DNA from: Nostoc carneum NIES-2107
GTDB taxonomy: Bacteria > Cyanobacteriota > Cyanobacteriia > Cyanobacteriales > Nostocaceae
Assembly: GCA_002368155.1 (NCBI GenBank)
Contig: AP018180.1
Coordinates: 1,116,001 to 1,180,000 of the forward strand
Direction of reading: 5' to 3'
Length of the DNA: 64,000 nt
Shown here: piece after piece, positions 10,238-19,858 of the stretch
Layout of the letters: every line of letters begins with the position of its first letter
How positions within the stretch are numbered: the stretch's first letter is position 1
Program-made: the position numbers and the translations under genes
The notes under the pieces: generated by a model
Told to the model about the DNA's origin: nothing
The model's input: the letters and a program-made list of their open reading frames with translations, nothing else
Databases searched by the model: none

Positions 10238-10276
10238 AAAATTCTCGTCACAGCTTAAGGTAATCAAATCAACGCA

Positions 10277-10300
10277 GATATGGAGCGATCGCTCCATATC
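10277..10300. terminator. 24-bp perfect palindrome centred on a HIP1 site
   Basis: A perfect inverted repeat with arms of the form GATATGGAGCGA / TCGCTCCATATC, 39 bp after the transpeptidase-like stop. It could end that transcript, but no T-run follows, so a plain HIP1-centred palindrome is equally possible. Confidence 0.35.
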
Positions 10301-10355
10301 ACCAGTGATGGTTGTTTATTTGAAATAGTAGGCGATCGCAGTGAAGCTTGAAGCA

Positions 10356-10420
10356 ATACAATACTTGTCGGTTAAGAGGAAAAAGGGTAAGAAAAACCTT
10401 TAACGCTTAACCTTATTTGA
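10356..10420. repeat. partial copy of the ATACTTGTCGGTTAAG repeat
   Basis: Contains CAATACTTGTCGGTTAAG followed by a purine-rich arm and CTTTAACGCTTAACC. It matches the left end of the better preserved element at 52238-52358. Confidence 0.55.
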
Positions 10421-10485
10421 ACTATAAACCTCTAAATCAAAGGGGTTTTAAGTGATGAAATTTGATCGGGTGTTAACTCTATTAA

Positions 10486-11010
10486 ATGTTAGATAATCAA
10501 ATGACTAATATTTTAGTTATGAATGCAAATCACGAAACTAAAAACCTCTTACTTAAATGTTTAGAGACAGCAGGATTTGAGGTAATTAGTGCAGAAAATG
10601 GTTTTGTTCGTGTGCATTTAGGACAGAATAAATTATTTACTAATGAAGAATGTAAAAATATAAATAATTCTCAATCCATATTTCCATGCATCCCCCGGTT
10701 ACGTAAAGTATTTGAATTTATAGAATCAAATTATCATCAACCTATTAGTTTGAAAGAAGTAGCCCGTGATGTTGGTTATTCCTCAGCTTACTTAACAGAT
10801 TTAGTGCGAAGACTAACTGGAAAAACTGTCAATGACTGGATTATCGAACGTCGTATCAAGCAAGCATGTCATTTACTTCTAGAAACTAATTATTCCGTCA
10901 ATCATATTGCTTTAAACGTAGGTTATCAAAATATCAATCATTTTTACTGCCAGTTTCGTAACTATCACCAAACCACCCCTCAAATCTGGAGAACAAAACA
11001 GCGAAGTTAA
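10486..11010 (+). CDS. AraC-family regulator with remnant receiver domain
   Basis: A 174-residue DNA-binding protein. Residues 1-45 (TNILVMNANHETKNLLLKC..GFEVISAENGF) look like the first beta-alpha-beta unit of a response-regulator receiver. The part with the phosphorylated Asp is absent, so it cannot be a normal phospho-acceptor. Residues 70-172 form a complete AraC-type double helix-turn-helix, with ISLKEVARDVGYSSAYLTDLVRR in helix-turn-helix 1 and the family signature NHIALNVGYQNINHFYCQFR in 2. A second in-frame ATG (10501) is possible. It lies just upstream of caspase-WD40 copy B on the same strand, 283 bp apart, so that gene is a plausible target (inference). Confidence 0.85.
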   Translation: MLDNQMTNILVMNANHETKNLLLKCLETAGFEVISAENGFVRVHLGQNKLFTNEECKNINNSQSIFPCIPRLRKVFEFIESNYHQPISLKEVARDVGYSSAYLTDLVRRLTGKTVNDWIIERRIKQACHLLLETNYSVNHIALNVGYQNINHFYCQFRNYHQTTPQIWRTKQRS

Positions 11011-11124
11011 ATACAGCAGTTTGCAACTAAATATAGCCACTGGCGTTCAAAAGTCCAAGCTAGCCTTTGACCAATGGTTCCTTGATGGTACAAGCCCCCA
11101 GATTTATCTGTGGAATCAATCCAA

Positions 11125-11152
11125 AATCCAAAATCTAAAATCCAAAATTGTA
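11125..11152. repeat. short tandem heptamer-like repeat (ATCCAAA)
   Basis: Runs of AATCCAAA/ATCTAAA in the spacer between the AraC gene and caspase-WD40 copy B; a typical cyanobacterial short tandem repeat. Confidence 0.6.
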
Positions 11153-11280
11153 TGACCTCACCCGCACGAAATATACAATTTAAATGCGTAAAACCTTGTC
11201 ACCATTTCTGCCTATTCTTAACTCTCAGTAAAAGTACTAGAGTGAATATGAATTAACCAATTTAAAAGTCAGATTTAAAT

Positions 11281-11286
11281 AAGGAG
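11281..11286 (+). promoter_or_regulatory. strong ribosome binding site
   Basis: AAGGAG seven bases before the ATG at 11294. It fixes the start of caspase-WD40 copy B. Confidence 0.85.
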
Positions 11287-11293
11287 CAACCAC

Positions 11294-14200
11294 ATGCCTG
11301 AGTTCTCAAAGAATCTGGCATTGATCGTCGGCATTAACAACTATCACAACGGCATTTCTTCTCTACAAAACGCAGTTAACGATGCCAAAAAGTTGATAGA
11401 ATCTCTACGTACTCAGCATAATTATCAGGTTTGGGTTTGCTTGGATGAGTTTGCAACCAAAAAAAACCTGCTCAAATTACTGGAAAAAACTCTCCCCCAA
11501 GAAATCAGCTGTGATGACCGACTGCTATTTTACTTTGCTGGGCATGGAATTGCTCTCAATAATGAAGATGGGCCTGCTGGTTATTTAATTCCTCAAGATG
11601 CTGTCTTGGGTGATATTAATACTTACCTAGCAATGACTACTTTACAACAATGCCTAGAAAAATTACCTTGCCGTCATTTCCTGGGCATATTAGATTGCTG
11701 TTTTGCTGGCGCTTTTCGTTGGTCGAGTACAAGAGATTTATTATCAGTTCCAGAAGTCATTCATCAAGAACGTTACGATCGCTTTATTTCTGACTCTGCT
11801 TGGCAGGTAATTACCTCTGCAGCCTATGATCAAAAAGCTTTAGATGCCTTTAGTATCAATAACAATCGTGGTCAAATTGGCAATCATTCACCCTTTGCGG
11901 CTGCCTTACTGGAAGCATTGGCAGGGAACGCAGATATCTATCCCCCGGCTGCTGTGGGTAAACCTTCCGGCGATGGAGTGATTACAGCAACTGAATTATA
12001 TTTATATCTGCGCGATCGCATTGAACCAGCAACTGAAAAATATCAGCGACGACAAACCCCTGGAATTTGGCCTCTCAAGAAGCACGATAAAGGCGAGTAT
12101 ATTTTCCTGACTCCGGGGCATCCACTCAATTTACCACCAGCGCCACCTCTAGATGAATCCCAAAACCCCTACCGTGGCTTGCAGTCGTTTGACGAAGAAC
12201 ACAGCCATCTGTTTTTCGGTAGGCAAGTATTAACTGAACAGATGTATCAACATATCTCAACGCAACCATTAACAGTAGTACTAGGTGCTTCTGGTACTGG
12301 TAAATCCAGTTTAGTTAAGGCGGGATTGATTCCTTATATCAGGAATGTAAAGAAGTTGCAGGTAACATCTGTTTCTTGGCAAATTCTAGCTCCAATGCGT
12401 CCTGGTGAATCTCCATTACAGGCTTTAAATAATACACTGCAACAAGATAAATCAGCTATTTCTTCTATTAACAACCTGCCTTGGGAGCAAAAATTAGAAA
12501 CCATTTTTATCAATCTAGCTACTTGGATGCGGTTAAATCCTCAGTCGAATTTGCTACTGATAGTTGACCAATTAGAAGAACTAATCACCCTTTGCCAGGA
12601 TGAACAAGAGCGGGAAAAATTTCTTGGTGTTTTGGCAAAAGCAGTACATGATTACCCACAAAGATTGCGCTTAGTACTGACACTACGCTCAGATTTTGAA
12701 CCTCAATTTAAAAACACGGTATTAGAACCACATTGGACAGCAGCTCGATTTATTGTACCAGCAATGACACGCTCGCAATTGCGCTCCTGCATAGAAGAAC
12801 CCGCATCAGCCAAGGTAATGTATTTTACATCTGACGACCCCAATTATCCTTTGCTTGATCACCTAATTGATGAAGTGGCAGATATGCCTGGCACACTGCC
12901 TTTGTTATCTTTCACCCTGAGTGAGCTTTATCTCAAGTATCTAAAACGGCACAGAATCGCTCAACAACGGGGTGAAACGCTTGACAGAGCTATCACCGAG
13001 GCTGATTACAAAGAACTGGGTGGAGTAATGCGAAGCCTCACCCAAAGAGCTGATAGCGAGTATGAGGAATTAGCTAAACAGGATCAAGCTTACGAGCAGA
13101 CTATCCGTCATGTGATGTTGCGAATGGTAGCAGTGGGCGGCAGTGAGTTGGCACGCAGACGAGTACCTTTGTCAGAATTAGAGTACCCAGAACCAGAATA
13201 TACAAGGGTGAAAGAAGTAATTAGGCGGTTTTCGGCAGCACGCCTACTTATGGAAGGACAAGATGCACAAGGAAAACCATACGTAGAGCCAGCCCATGAT
13301 GCTTTAGTGCGAGGATGGCCAAAACTGCTGATGTGGAAACAAGATGCAGAGGAAAATTTAATTCTGCAACGACGGCTCACTCCAGCAGCCCAAGAGTGGA
13401 AAATTATCAAAAGCAAGAAACAACCATCAGGTTTTCCAGCAAAGGTTGAACCTGCGCTAGATTGGCTGGATCAAAGTTTCTGCCTTGTCGAAAACTTGAT
13501 TAACAAAATCAATGCTCAGTTTGTGCGATCGCAGCGACAAACATCGGATAATCAAGAGCGATCGCGTGACAAACCGCAACAGTTTCTGTGGAACGCTAAT
13601 CCCTATCTAGATGTGTTGAATGAAAAACTCATCTCCAATGCAAATTGGTTCAACCAGTTAGAAGCTGAGTTTGTCCAGCAAAGTGTGAGGCAAAAACAAA
13701 GGAATATTCATCTGCGGTGGAGCATTGCGATCGGAGTAATCTTAGGTTTAAGCGGGTTGACTATTATTGCTGGGGTTAGTCAGAGACAGGCGCAAATAGA
13801 TAAAACTCGTGCTTTTAGAGAAACAGCAGAAGGAAATTTGCGTTCTAACCTTGGGTTCGATGCCCTGCTATTTAGTTTACAGTCAGTAAAGTCCCTTGAA
13901 CACCCACTTTTGCAGGTATTTAAGCCAGATAATGACTTACAAAATGAAGTCAGATTAACCCTGCAAAAGGCTATTTATCAGGTGAACGAGTTAAATCGTC
14001 TACAAGGACATGAAGGCAGTAGTATTCCCAGTGTCATTTTTAGTCCAGACGGCAAACTCCTCGCTAGCGGAGGAGATGATGGTACAGTCCGCTTGTGGGA
14101 CTTAAAGGGTCAAGAAGTCAGAAAATGGAAAGCACATAAAGGTATAGTCAGGGGTATCAGCTTTAGCCCGGATGGACAATTACTAGCTAGCGGAGGAGAG

Positions 14201-15859
14201 GATGGTATAGTCCGCTTGTGGAACTTAAAGGGTCAAGAAAAGAAAAAATTTAAAGAGCATCAAGGTGAGGTCTTCAGTGTCAGTTTTAGCCTGGATGGAC
14301 GACTATTAGCTAGTGCAGGGCGCGACAACACTGTTCATTTGTGGAACTTACAAAATCAACAAATGAAAAAATTCCAAGGGGATCAAGAAGGGAATAAAAA
14401 AGGTATCTGGAGAGTCAGTTTTAGTCCGAATAATCAACAAATAGCTACAGGAGGAGAGGATGGTACAGTCCGCTTATGGAACTTACAAGATCAACAGGTG
14501 AAAAAATTCAAAGAGCATCAAAACTCTATCTGGGGCATCAGTTTTAGCCCGGATGGACAGCTATTAGCTAGCGCAGGATATGACGGTATGGTTTGCTTGT
14601 GGAACTTGCAAAATTATCAAAAGTTAGAATGTAAAAAGCAAGAAAGCCCGGTTTGGAGCGTCAGTTTCAGTCCAGATGGAAAACGATTGGCTACTGGAGA
14701 TGATCGAGGTACTGTCCGCTTGTGGGAATTGCAAAACAATCAACTTCAGCTATTGAAAGAATTAAAAGGACATGCAGGTGCGGTCTGGAGCATCAGTTTT
14801 AATCCGAATAGTCAAGGACAGACAAGACCAAAAGTAGACATGGCTACCTCAGGAAATGATGGTACCATCCGCTTTTGGAATTTACAGGATAAGCATATTG
14901 CTGAGTTCAAACAGGAGCAAGAGACAGTAAAAAGTATTAGTCTTAGCCCTAATGGACAGCAATTGGCTACTGGAGACAAACAAGGCATCATGCGTTTGTG
15001 GGATGTACAAAATCTGCGCTTGACACAAAAACTCAAAGACAATTCTGCCCTAATCGGCAGTATGTCTTTCAGCCCTGATGGAGGGCAGTTGGCTACCGGA
15101 GATGAACAAGGTATTGTCCGTTTATGGAACCTGCAAAAGATGGGCTTGATAAAAAAATTTAAAGGGTATTTTGCTCAAATCACAAGCCTAAGTTTCAGCC
15201 CCAATGGACAGCAGCTAGTTGCCGCAGGGAAAAGGGACTTCACAGCCCATTTGCGAAACTTACAGGGTGATAGGTTGAAAACATTTTCACACGAACGGCA
15301 GAATGTCAATGGTGTCAGCTTTAGTCCGGATGGACAGCAACTGGCTACTGTTGGCAATGACAAGACAGCCCGCTTGTGGAATTTACAGGGTCAAAGCTTG
15401 GCAACATTTCCACATCAAAGCTTCATTAATAGTGTCAGCTTTAATCCAAAGGGACAACAATTAGTAACTGGAGATGATGCGGGATTTGTCTACTTGTGGA
15501 ATTTACAAAACAAGACGCTACAAAATAAATTTAAAGCCCATCCCACTAGTGCAGTTAAGGATGTCACTTTTAGTAAAGATGGGCAGTTATTGGCTACTGC
15601 GGGAAATGACGGTTACATTCGCCTATGGAACTTAAATTACCAGCAATTGGTAGAATTAATGGCACATTCAGATGGAACCTCAAAAGTGATTTTTAGTCCA
15701 AATGGAAAGCAATTAGTTACGTTGGGAAAAGATGGAACTACCAAGTTGTGGAATATTGAATCATTTGATGAATTAATTACAAAAGGTTGCACTTTGTTAC
15801 AACACTATCTGGAAAGTCATCCATCGGTTGAAAAAGATAATAAATATCCGTGCCGATAA
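11294..15859 (+). CDS. caspase-nSTAND-WD40 protein (copy B)
   Basis: A 1521-residue paralogue of the protein at 1238-5848 with the same architecture. It has a caspase-like domain (His84 in YFAGHG; Cys135/136 in ILDCCFAGAF) and a STAND NTPase with Walker A GASGTGKSS and Walker B LLLIVDQLEE, more canonical than copy A, which has DQSEE. A transmembrane-like segment follows (SIAIGVILGLSGLTIIAGV, about 815-833), then fourteen WD40-type blades. The caspase and NTPase parts are highly similar to copy A. The blades have diverged strongly (RLWNLQ here, KLWDVATRKEI in copy A), as expected if the sensor has changed specificity. The C-terminal tail GC...YLESHPSVEKDNKYPC resembles copy A. It probably acts as a membrane-anchored, nucleotide-gated protease (inference). 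Confidence 0.92.
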   Translation: MPEFSKNLALIVGINNYHNGISSLQNAVNDAKKLIESLRTQHNYQVWVCLDEFATKKNLLKLLEKTLPQEISCDDRLLFYFAGHGIALNNEDGPAGYLIPQDAVLGDINTYLAMTTLQQCLEKLPCRHFLGILDCCFAGAFRWSSTRDLLSVPEVIHQERYDRFISDSAWQVITSAAYDQKALDAFSINNNRGQIGNHSPFAAALLEALAGNADIYPPAAVGKPSGDGVITATELYLYLRDRIEPATEKYQRRQTPGIWPLKKHDKGEYIFLTPGHPLNLPPAPPLDESQNPYRGLQSFDEEHSHLFFGRQVLTEQMYQHISTQPLTVVLGASGTGKSSLVKAGLIPYIRNVKKLQVTSVSWQILAPMRPGESPLQALNNTLQQDKSAISSINNLPWEQKLETIFINLATWMRLNPQSNLLLIVDQLEELITLCQDEQEREKFLGVLAKAVHDYPQRLRLVLTLRSDFEPQFKNTVLEPHWTAARFIVPAMTRSQLRSCIEEPASAKVMYFTSDDPNYPLLDHLIDEVADMPGTLPLLSFTLSELYLKYLKRHRIAQQRGETLDRAITEADYKELGGVMRSLTQRADSEYEELAKQDQAYEQTIRHVMLRMVAVGGSELARRRVPLSELEYPEPEYTRVKEVIRRFSAARLLMEGQDAQGKPYVEPAHDALVRGWPKLLMWKQDAEENLILQRRLTPAAQEWKIIKSKKQPSGFPAKVEPALDWLDQSFCLVENLINKINAQFVRSQRQTSDNQERSRDKPQQFLWNANPYLDVLNEKLISNANWFNQLEAEFVQQSVRQKQRNIHLRWSIAIGVILGLSGLTIIAGVSQRQAQIDKTRAFRETAEGNLRSNLGFDALLFSLQSVKSLEHPLLQVFKPDNDLQNEVRLTLQKAIYQVNELNRLQGHEGSSIPSVIFSPDGKLLASGGDDGTVRLWDLKGQEVRKWKAHKGIVRGISFSPDGQLLASGGEDGIVRLWNLKGQEKKKFKEHQGEVFSVSFSLDGRLLASAGRDNTVHLWNLQNQQMKKFQGDQEGNKKGIWRVSFSPNNQQIATGGEDGTVRLWNLQDQQVKKFKEHQNSIWGISFSPDGQLLASAGYDGMVCLWNLQNYQKLECKKQESPVWSVSFSPDGKRLATGDDRGTVRLWELQNNQLQLLKELKGHAGAVWSISFNPNSQGQTRPKVDMATSGNDGTIRFWNLQDKHIAEFKQEQETVKSISLSPNGQQLATGDKQGIMRLWDVQNLRLTQKLKDNSALIGSMSFSPDGGQLATGDEQGIVRLWNLQKMGLIKKFKGYFAQITSLSFSPNGQQLVAAGKRDFTAHLRNLQGDRLKTFSHERQNVNGVSFSPDGQQLATVGNDKTARLWNLQGQSLATFPHQSFINSVSFNPKGQQLVTGDDAGFVYLWNLQNKTLQNKFKAHPTSAVKDVTFSKDGQLLATAGNDGYIRLWNLNYQQLVELMAHSDGTSKVIFSPNGKQLVTLGKDGTTKLWNIESFDELITKGCTLLQHYLESHPSVEKDNKYPCR

Positions 15860-15901
15860 TAGCCAAAAATAGTAGCCCGATACAAGGTGCATCTCCACTG
15901 A

Positions 15902-16099
15902 CTATGGTTTTGTGCTACTGTCACTATCCTGCTTATTTGGATCTAGGTCGGGAATCTTAATTATTGTGCCTATTGGTATTTTTTTTGGGTCAATGCTCGG
16001 GTTTGCATGTTGAATATTAGGCCAAAATTTCTTATCTTTATAATAATGTTTAGCAAGCTTATCGTAAGTATCGCCGTCTTTTATCGTGTGTGTTTTCAT
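15902..16099 (-). CDS. small LysM-domain protein
   Basis: 65 residues consisting almost entirely of one LysM module: THTIKDGDTYDKLAKHYYKD at the start and IPIGTIIKIP at the end. LysM binds N-acetylglucosamine-containing glycans such as peptidoglycan or chitin. There is no signal peptide. The start is supported by AAGGA about 8 bases upstream on the minus strand. It lies downstream of the GH18 gene on the same strand (128-bp gap), so the two may be cotranscribed. Such single-LysM proteins also occur as phage-tail or contractile-injection spike/tail components; nothing here decides between these. Confidence 0.75.
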   Translation of the reverse strand: MKTHTIKDGDTYDKLAKHYYKDKKFWPNIQHANPSIDPKKIPIGTIIKIPDLDPNKQDSDSSTKP

Positions 16100-16227
16100 G
16101 ACTATTGTCCTTGTTTTTGTAAGTTTCTAAATGCCATTTCCATCCAGATTCAAATAATATTATTGTGTGGTTTCAAATTGGATGATATTTGAACTTGACA
16201 GAAATGATAAGTAAAAGGATAACTTGA

Positions 16228-17154
16228 CTAATTGGGCGTTCCGAATAGGGGCTGTTTGCAATCATCTATCGACAAAACTTTACAAGCTGTTTGGGCTATC
16301 ATCTCAGCATTTGGCATATCTTCTGATGAGTTATCTGAGTCTTTTTGTAGGCTCCATATCATTATTCCCGCAGCATCGTTATCAACAACTGCTTGTGCCA
16401 GATTGCGCGCTTTTGTTAGAGTGTAGTTATTATCACCCCAATCTTCTGGTGGTACTTGCACTCCCATAACTACTCTGCCTTTGAAATAATTTTGATAAGC
16501 TTTTAAGGCTTCTTGAGGGTCGTAAGTTTGACCTCCATTAAAAGACATAACATGCAGTTGGTCAATCATTTTAGCCTCACAAGAACGCAAGAAATCCAGC
16601 ATTAGACCTGTCCTAGAGTTTTGAGGCGTGGCATCTGCCCAATCATCTTCTCCATAAGCACCAATACTCCATGCCGCAAAGGTAACTAAGTAAGGTCTAG
16701 GTAGAGCCTGACGAATTTCACTCACAACTTTACTCATAAGATCACTAAATTCTTTTCTCGTAGCGTTCTTAGGCTCATAATCAATATCAACCCCGTCAAA
16801 ACCAAAGTCTTTGACTATATTGGCAATTGCTGTGGGATTGAGTTGAGCAAAATTTTTGTATTCCTCGTTGCCTCCCCCAACTGATACTAGCACCTTGGTA
16901 CTGGGATTGCGTTCCTTCAATAAGGCGATCGCATCTCTCAACACTGTCCCGTCATTGTCTTGATTATTTGCCCAGAAACCTAACCCTGTACCTTCAAAAT
17001 TGCAGTTACCACTGTAGGTACAATCTGGCTTTATAAAAGCTACAATTACCGTGTTCAAATAAGACGCTATATTTGCTAAACTTAGCTTCTCCGGCTCACG
17101 AGACCACTTCTCTGACCAACTCTCGAAGTAGCCAACCAAAGTTTTTTCACTCAT
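16228..17154 (-). CDS. glycoside hydrolase family 18 (chitinase-like)
   Basis: A 308-residue single-domain protein. It carries the GH18 beta-3 motif (VLVSVGGG, 88-95) and the catalytic beta-4 motif FDGVDIDYEP (119-128) with the acid/base Glu127, so it should be active. The likely reaction is cleavage of beta-1,4 GlcNAc-containing glycans (chitin or related) through substrate-assisted catalysis. No signal peptide or carbohydrate-binding module is attached, but the neighbouring LysM protein could supply glycan binding. The start is fixed by AAGGAGG five bases upstream on the minus strand. Substrate and cellular location remain open. Confidence 0.85.
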   Translation of the reverse strand: MSEKTLVGYFESWSEKWSREPEKLSLANIASYLNTVIVAFIKPDCTYSGNCNFEGTGLGFWANNQDNDGTVLRDAIALLKERNPSTKVLVSVGGGNEEYKNFAQLNPTAIANIVKDFGFDGVDIDYEPKNATRKEFSDLMSKVVSEIRQALPRPYLVTFAAWSIGAYGEDDWADATPQNSRTGLMLDFLRSCEAKMIDQLHVMSFNGGQTYDPQEALKAYQNYFKGRVVMGVQVPPEDWGDNNYTLTKARNLAQAVVDNDAAGIMIWSLQKDSDNSSEDMPNAEMIAQTACKVLSIDDCKQPLFGTPN

Positions 17155-17683
17155 AGATTCCTCCTTAAACTAGCTTCAGAAGTTATGTCTTGGCAATATG
17201 GAAATACTTTAATGTCTCTTGATTACATATTATGCTAAATCTCATTTTTAATAAACATAAAACCATTGCTAAACAATAAAAATAGGTATTATTTAATAAC
17301 ATTTTAGGTGGATTGCGGGGGTTGAAGTTATTTACCTATATTTTTCAAGCAAGTTTTGATGTTTAACTAATAATTTGGCATAACAGGTATGGAAGAAACT
17401 TGTTAATTGAATTCCTTTAATTAGAACATTAGCTTGGCTTCGTTGTTTGCACAAGATATAAATCTCATATAAAATCTCATATAAATTTTATGCAGTATAT
17501 AGAAATAAATAATAGATAATTTAAATACGAGTAGAAGTTTATTGAACAGCAGAAAATAGTATAGATTTATATAATTACTATTAAAAATTCAAATAATGCA
17601 GTTATCTGGAAAGTTATAACCTGAACTTGTAGATTAGCGCATTCTGGCAAATCTCAAATTAATCAAACGAGTCAGTCGCATCT
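17155..17683. other. AT-rich divergent intergenic region
   Basis: Between GH18 (minus) and the vMAP-type gene (plus). It contains a CTCATATAAA direct repeat near 17464-17487 that recurs at 19958-19980. No gene was found. Confidence 0.45.
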
Positions 17684-19048
17684 ATGAATCTCGATTCTCT
17701 CCTTGAGTTGATTAACAACAAGCTGATTGAAAGCCAAAATCGCCCGCTCAATACTACTGAAGTGCTGGTTTTGCAGGGTATATGGCAGTATCAAACCTAT
17801 AACCAAATTGCCCAAAAACAGGGTTATAGCCCTGGCTACTTTACTAATGTTGTGGCTCCAGAATTATGGCAACGCCTTTCTGGGCTAATTGGTAGGCGAG
17901 TAACTAAAAAAAACTGTCGAGCATTGCTAGAATTTTATGCTGCAAAAAGTGCATCAGAAACAAATATCTTTTCCCCTGCCGATCCCCAAGACATATCGCC
18001 CAGCTATCCCAGTGGTTCAGTACCTCTCAACTCACCTTTTTACATTCAGCACTCCACCATTGAGGCTCAAGCCTATGCAGAAATTACGAAACCAGGAGCC
18101 TTGGTGCGAATTAAAGCTCCCAGAGAAAGGGGTAAAACTTCACTACTGCTGAGGATGCTTGACTATGCCAACTCCCAAGGCTACCGCACAGTGAGCTTAA
18201 ATCTAGAGCAAATTGATTACACAATTTTGAGCGATCTCAATCGGTTTTTACGCTGGTTATGTGCCAACGTTTCTCATCAGTTGCAGTTACAGCCTCAACT
18301 CAACGACTATTGGGATGATGATATCGGCAGCAAAGTTAGCTGTACCCTTTACTTTCGCAATTATTTACTGGAGCAACTTAACTCTCCTGTGGTTTTAGCA
18401 TTGGATGAAGTGAACAAAATTTTTGAGCATCCGCAGGTAGCGAAAGATTTTTTCCCTATGTTGCGTTCGTGGTATGAAGAAGCTAAAAGGATACCCTCGT
18501 GGCAAAAGCTACGCCTAATTGTGGTACATTCAACAGAAGTCTATGTTCCTCTGCAACTGAACCAGTCTCCTTTTAATGTAGGGCTACCAATTCAGCTAAG
18601 TAAATTCAGTTTAGAGCAGGTGCAGCAGTTAGCTCAACGCTATGGACTGGATTGGAATGCACAAGAAGCTCACCAACTGATGGCTTTAATTGGAGGACAT
18701 CCAGCACTCGTACATCTAGCACTTTATCACCTGAGCCGTGAAGATGTCAGTATGGCGCAACTGCTGCAATTTGCACCTACATCTACGGGGATTTACTCCC
18801 ATCACTTACAGCGCCATTGGGCAGTTTTGGAACAACAGCCAGAATTAGCAGCAGCGCTTTATACCGTTATGGATGCTGCGGAACCAGTACAAATAGAACC
18901 TATTCTAGGTTACAAATTATCTAGTATGGGGCTAATTGAGTTATATGGGAACAAAGCAACACTCAGTTGCCAGCTATATCGACAGTATTTTGAAAATCAA
19001 CAATCAAATTACAGGCGTGCTGAGAAGATATCTACGATGCAGCGCTAA
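17684..19048 (+). CDS. HTH-AAA protein of the vWA-MoxR-associated (vMAP) type
   Basis: 454 residues. The first 85 (ending IGRRVTKKNCRALLEFY) match the N-terminal helix-turn-helix domain seen on many cyanobacterial vWA-MoxR-associated conflict proteins. Residues 115-450 are an AAA-like ATPase of the AAA_35 type. It begins GSVPLNSPFYI, has a P-loop APRERGKTSLL (145-155) that departs from the standard GxxxxGK spacing only in side chains, and a Walker B-like VVLALDEVNKIF. The family is thought to act in stress or phage-conflict signalling, with the HTH as adaptor; the particular partner is unknown. No vWA, MoxR or effector gene sits next to it. No clear ribosome site precedes the ATG. Confidence 0.85.
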   Translation: MNLDSLLELINNKLIESQNRPLNTTEVLVLQGIWQYQTYNQIAQKQGYSPGYFTNVVAPELWQRLSGLIGRRVTKKNCRALLEFYAAKSASETNIFSPADPQDISPSYPSGSVPLNSPFYIQHSTIEAQAYAEITKPGALVRIKAPRERGKTSLLLRMLDYANSQGYRTVSLNLEQIDYTILSDLNRFLRWLCANVSHQLQLQPQLNDYWDDDIGSKVSCTLYFRNYLLEQLNSPVVLALDEVNKIFEHPQVAKDFFPMLRSWYEEAKRIPSWQKLRLIVVHSTEVYVPLQLNQSPFNVGLPIQLSKFSLEQVQQLAQRYGLDWNAQEAHQLMALIGGHPALVHLALYHLSREDVSMAQLLQFAPTSTGIYSHHLQRHWAVLEQQPELAAALYTVMDAAEPVQIEPILGYKLSSMGLIELYGNKATLSCQLYRQYFENQQSNYRRAEKISTMQR

Positions 19049-19156
19049 AATCAAAGCTGCGAAGATATTCGATTCCTTTGGTAGAAGTGCGATCGCTCTT
19101 AAAAGTAAGATTTAATATTTTGAATGAGGAGGAATATTTAATATAGGCGATCGCAC

Positions 19157-19858
19157 TTAACTAATAGCGAAATCCTCTATAGTCATATCATAACCACTGT
19201 ATTCATCTAAATAGCGAATAATAGAAATGCTAAATTCATCATGGCATGATGGATGTTTAAGCAAAAGGTTTGCCATTCCATAAGGGCCGCGCAAGTGTGC
19301 AGCTGCGAGAATGCCAGAAAGAGTAATAGTAATTGTTTTTAACTCGCCACCATCATCAAAAGTCTTTTCCTGACTAAGGTAACTTTCTAGGGATTTTCCT
19401 TGTTTTTTCAGCGTTTTGTCAATCAGCTTCCAGTTGAGAGTAAAAGCTTCACGAATCGCGATTTCTTGAATCTCTGGGGATTGCAGAAATTTCTCTTTAC
19501 TATCAATATCATGCTTTCCCGTCCACTTATCTTGCCAGTAATTCTTGTCAGATCCATGCCCATAATAAATATTGGTTTTGTAGTAGCCTAGCTCGATTAA
19601 TATAGGTTCTCCAAACTGATACTTGCCGATAAAACCCAATATATTTTCAACCTGATATTGCTTGGGGTCTCCTATTGGTAGCCCTGATTGAAATGCTCCT
19701 AGAACTTCTAGCATCTCTAGAAAATTGCCTTTGCTTTGATGATTTCTCAAGAGTTCGGGGGAGATTTTTGGAATTTCCTGCAAAAGCTTATCTTTTTCGG
19801 TAAATTGGTTACTATCTTGATTCATAATCTCATTTTTAATATTTACAATCTCATCCAA
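19157..19858 (-). CDS. lysozyme-like peptidoglycan hydrolase, putative
   Basis: A 233-residue protein with no signal peptide. Residues 70-95 (ILGFIGKYQFGEPILIELGYY), the block DKWTGKHDIDSKEKFLQSPE and GILAAAHLRGPYG (about 183-195) resemble phage and secretion-system muramidase-like proteins, which share a G.YQFGE...WTGK...AAHL.G pattern. On that basis it is probably a murein hydrolase; I recall the pattern rather than a named family. The first 55 residues are polar and could be an adaptor. An alternative start at Met12 (19825) is possible. It is divergent from the carotenoid oxygenase and convergent with the vMAP-type gene. Confidence 0.45.
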   Translation of the reverse strand: MDEIVNIKNEIMNQDSNQFTEKDKLLQEIPKISPELLRNHQSKGNFLEMLEVLGAFQSGLPIGDPKQYQVENILGFIGKYQFGEPILIELGYYKTNIYYGHGSDKNYWQDKWTGKHDIDSKEKFLQSPEIQEIAIREAFTLNWKLIDKTLKKQGKSLESYLSQEKTFDDGGELKTITITLSGILAAAHLRGPYGMANLLLKHPSCHDEFSISIIRYLDEYSGYDMTIEDFAIS

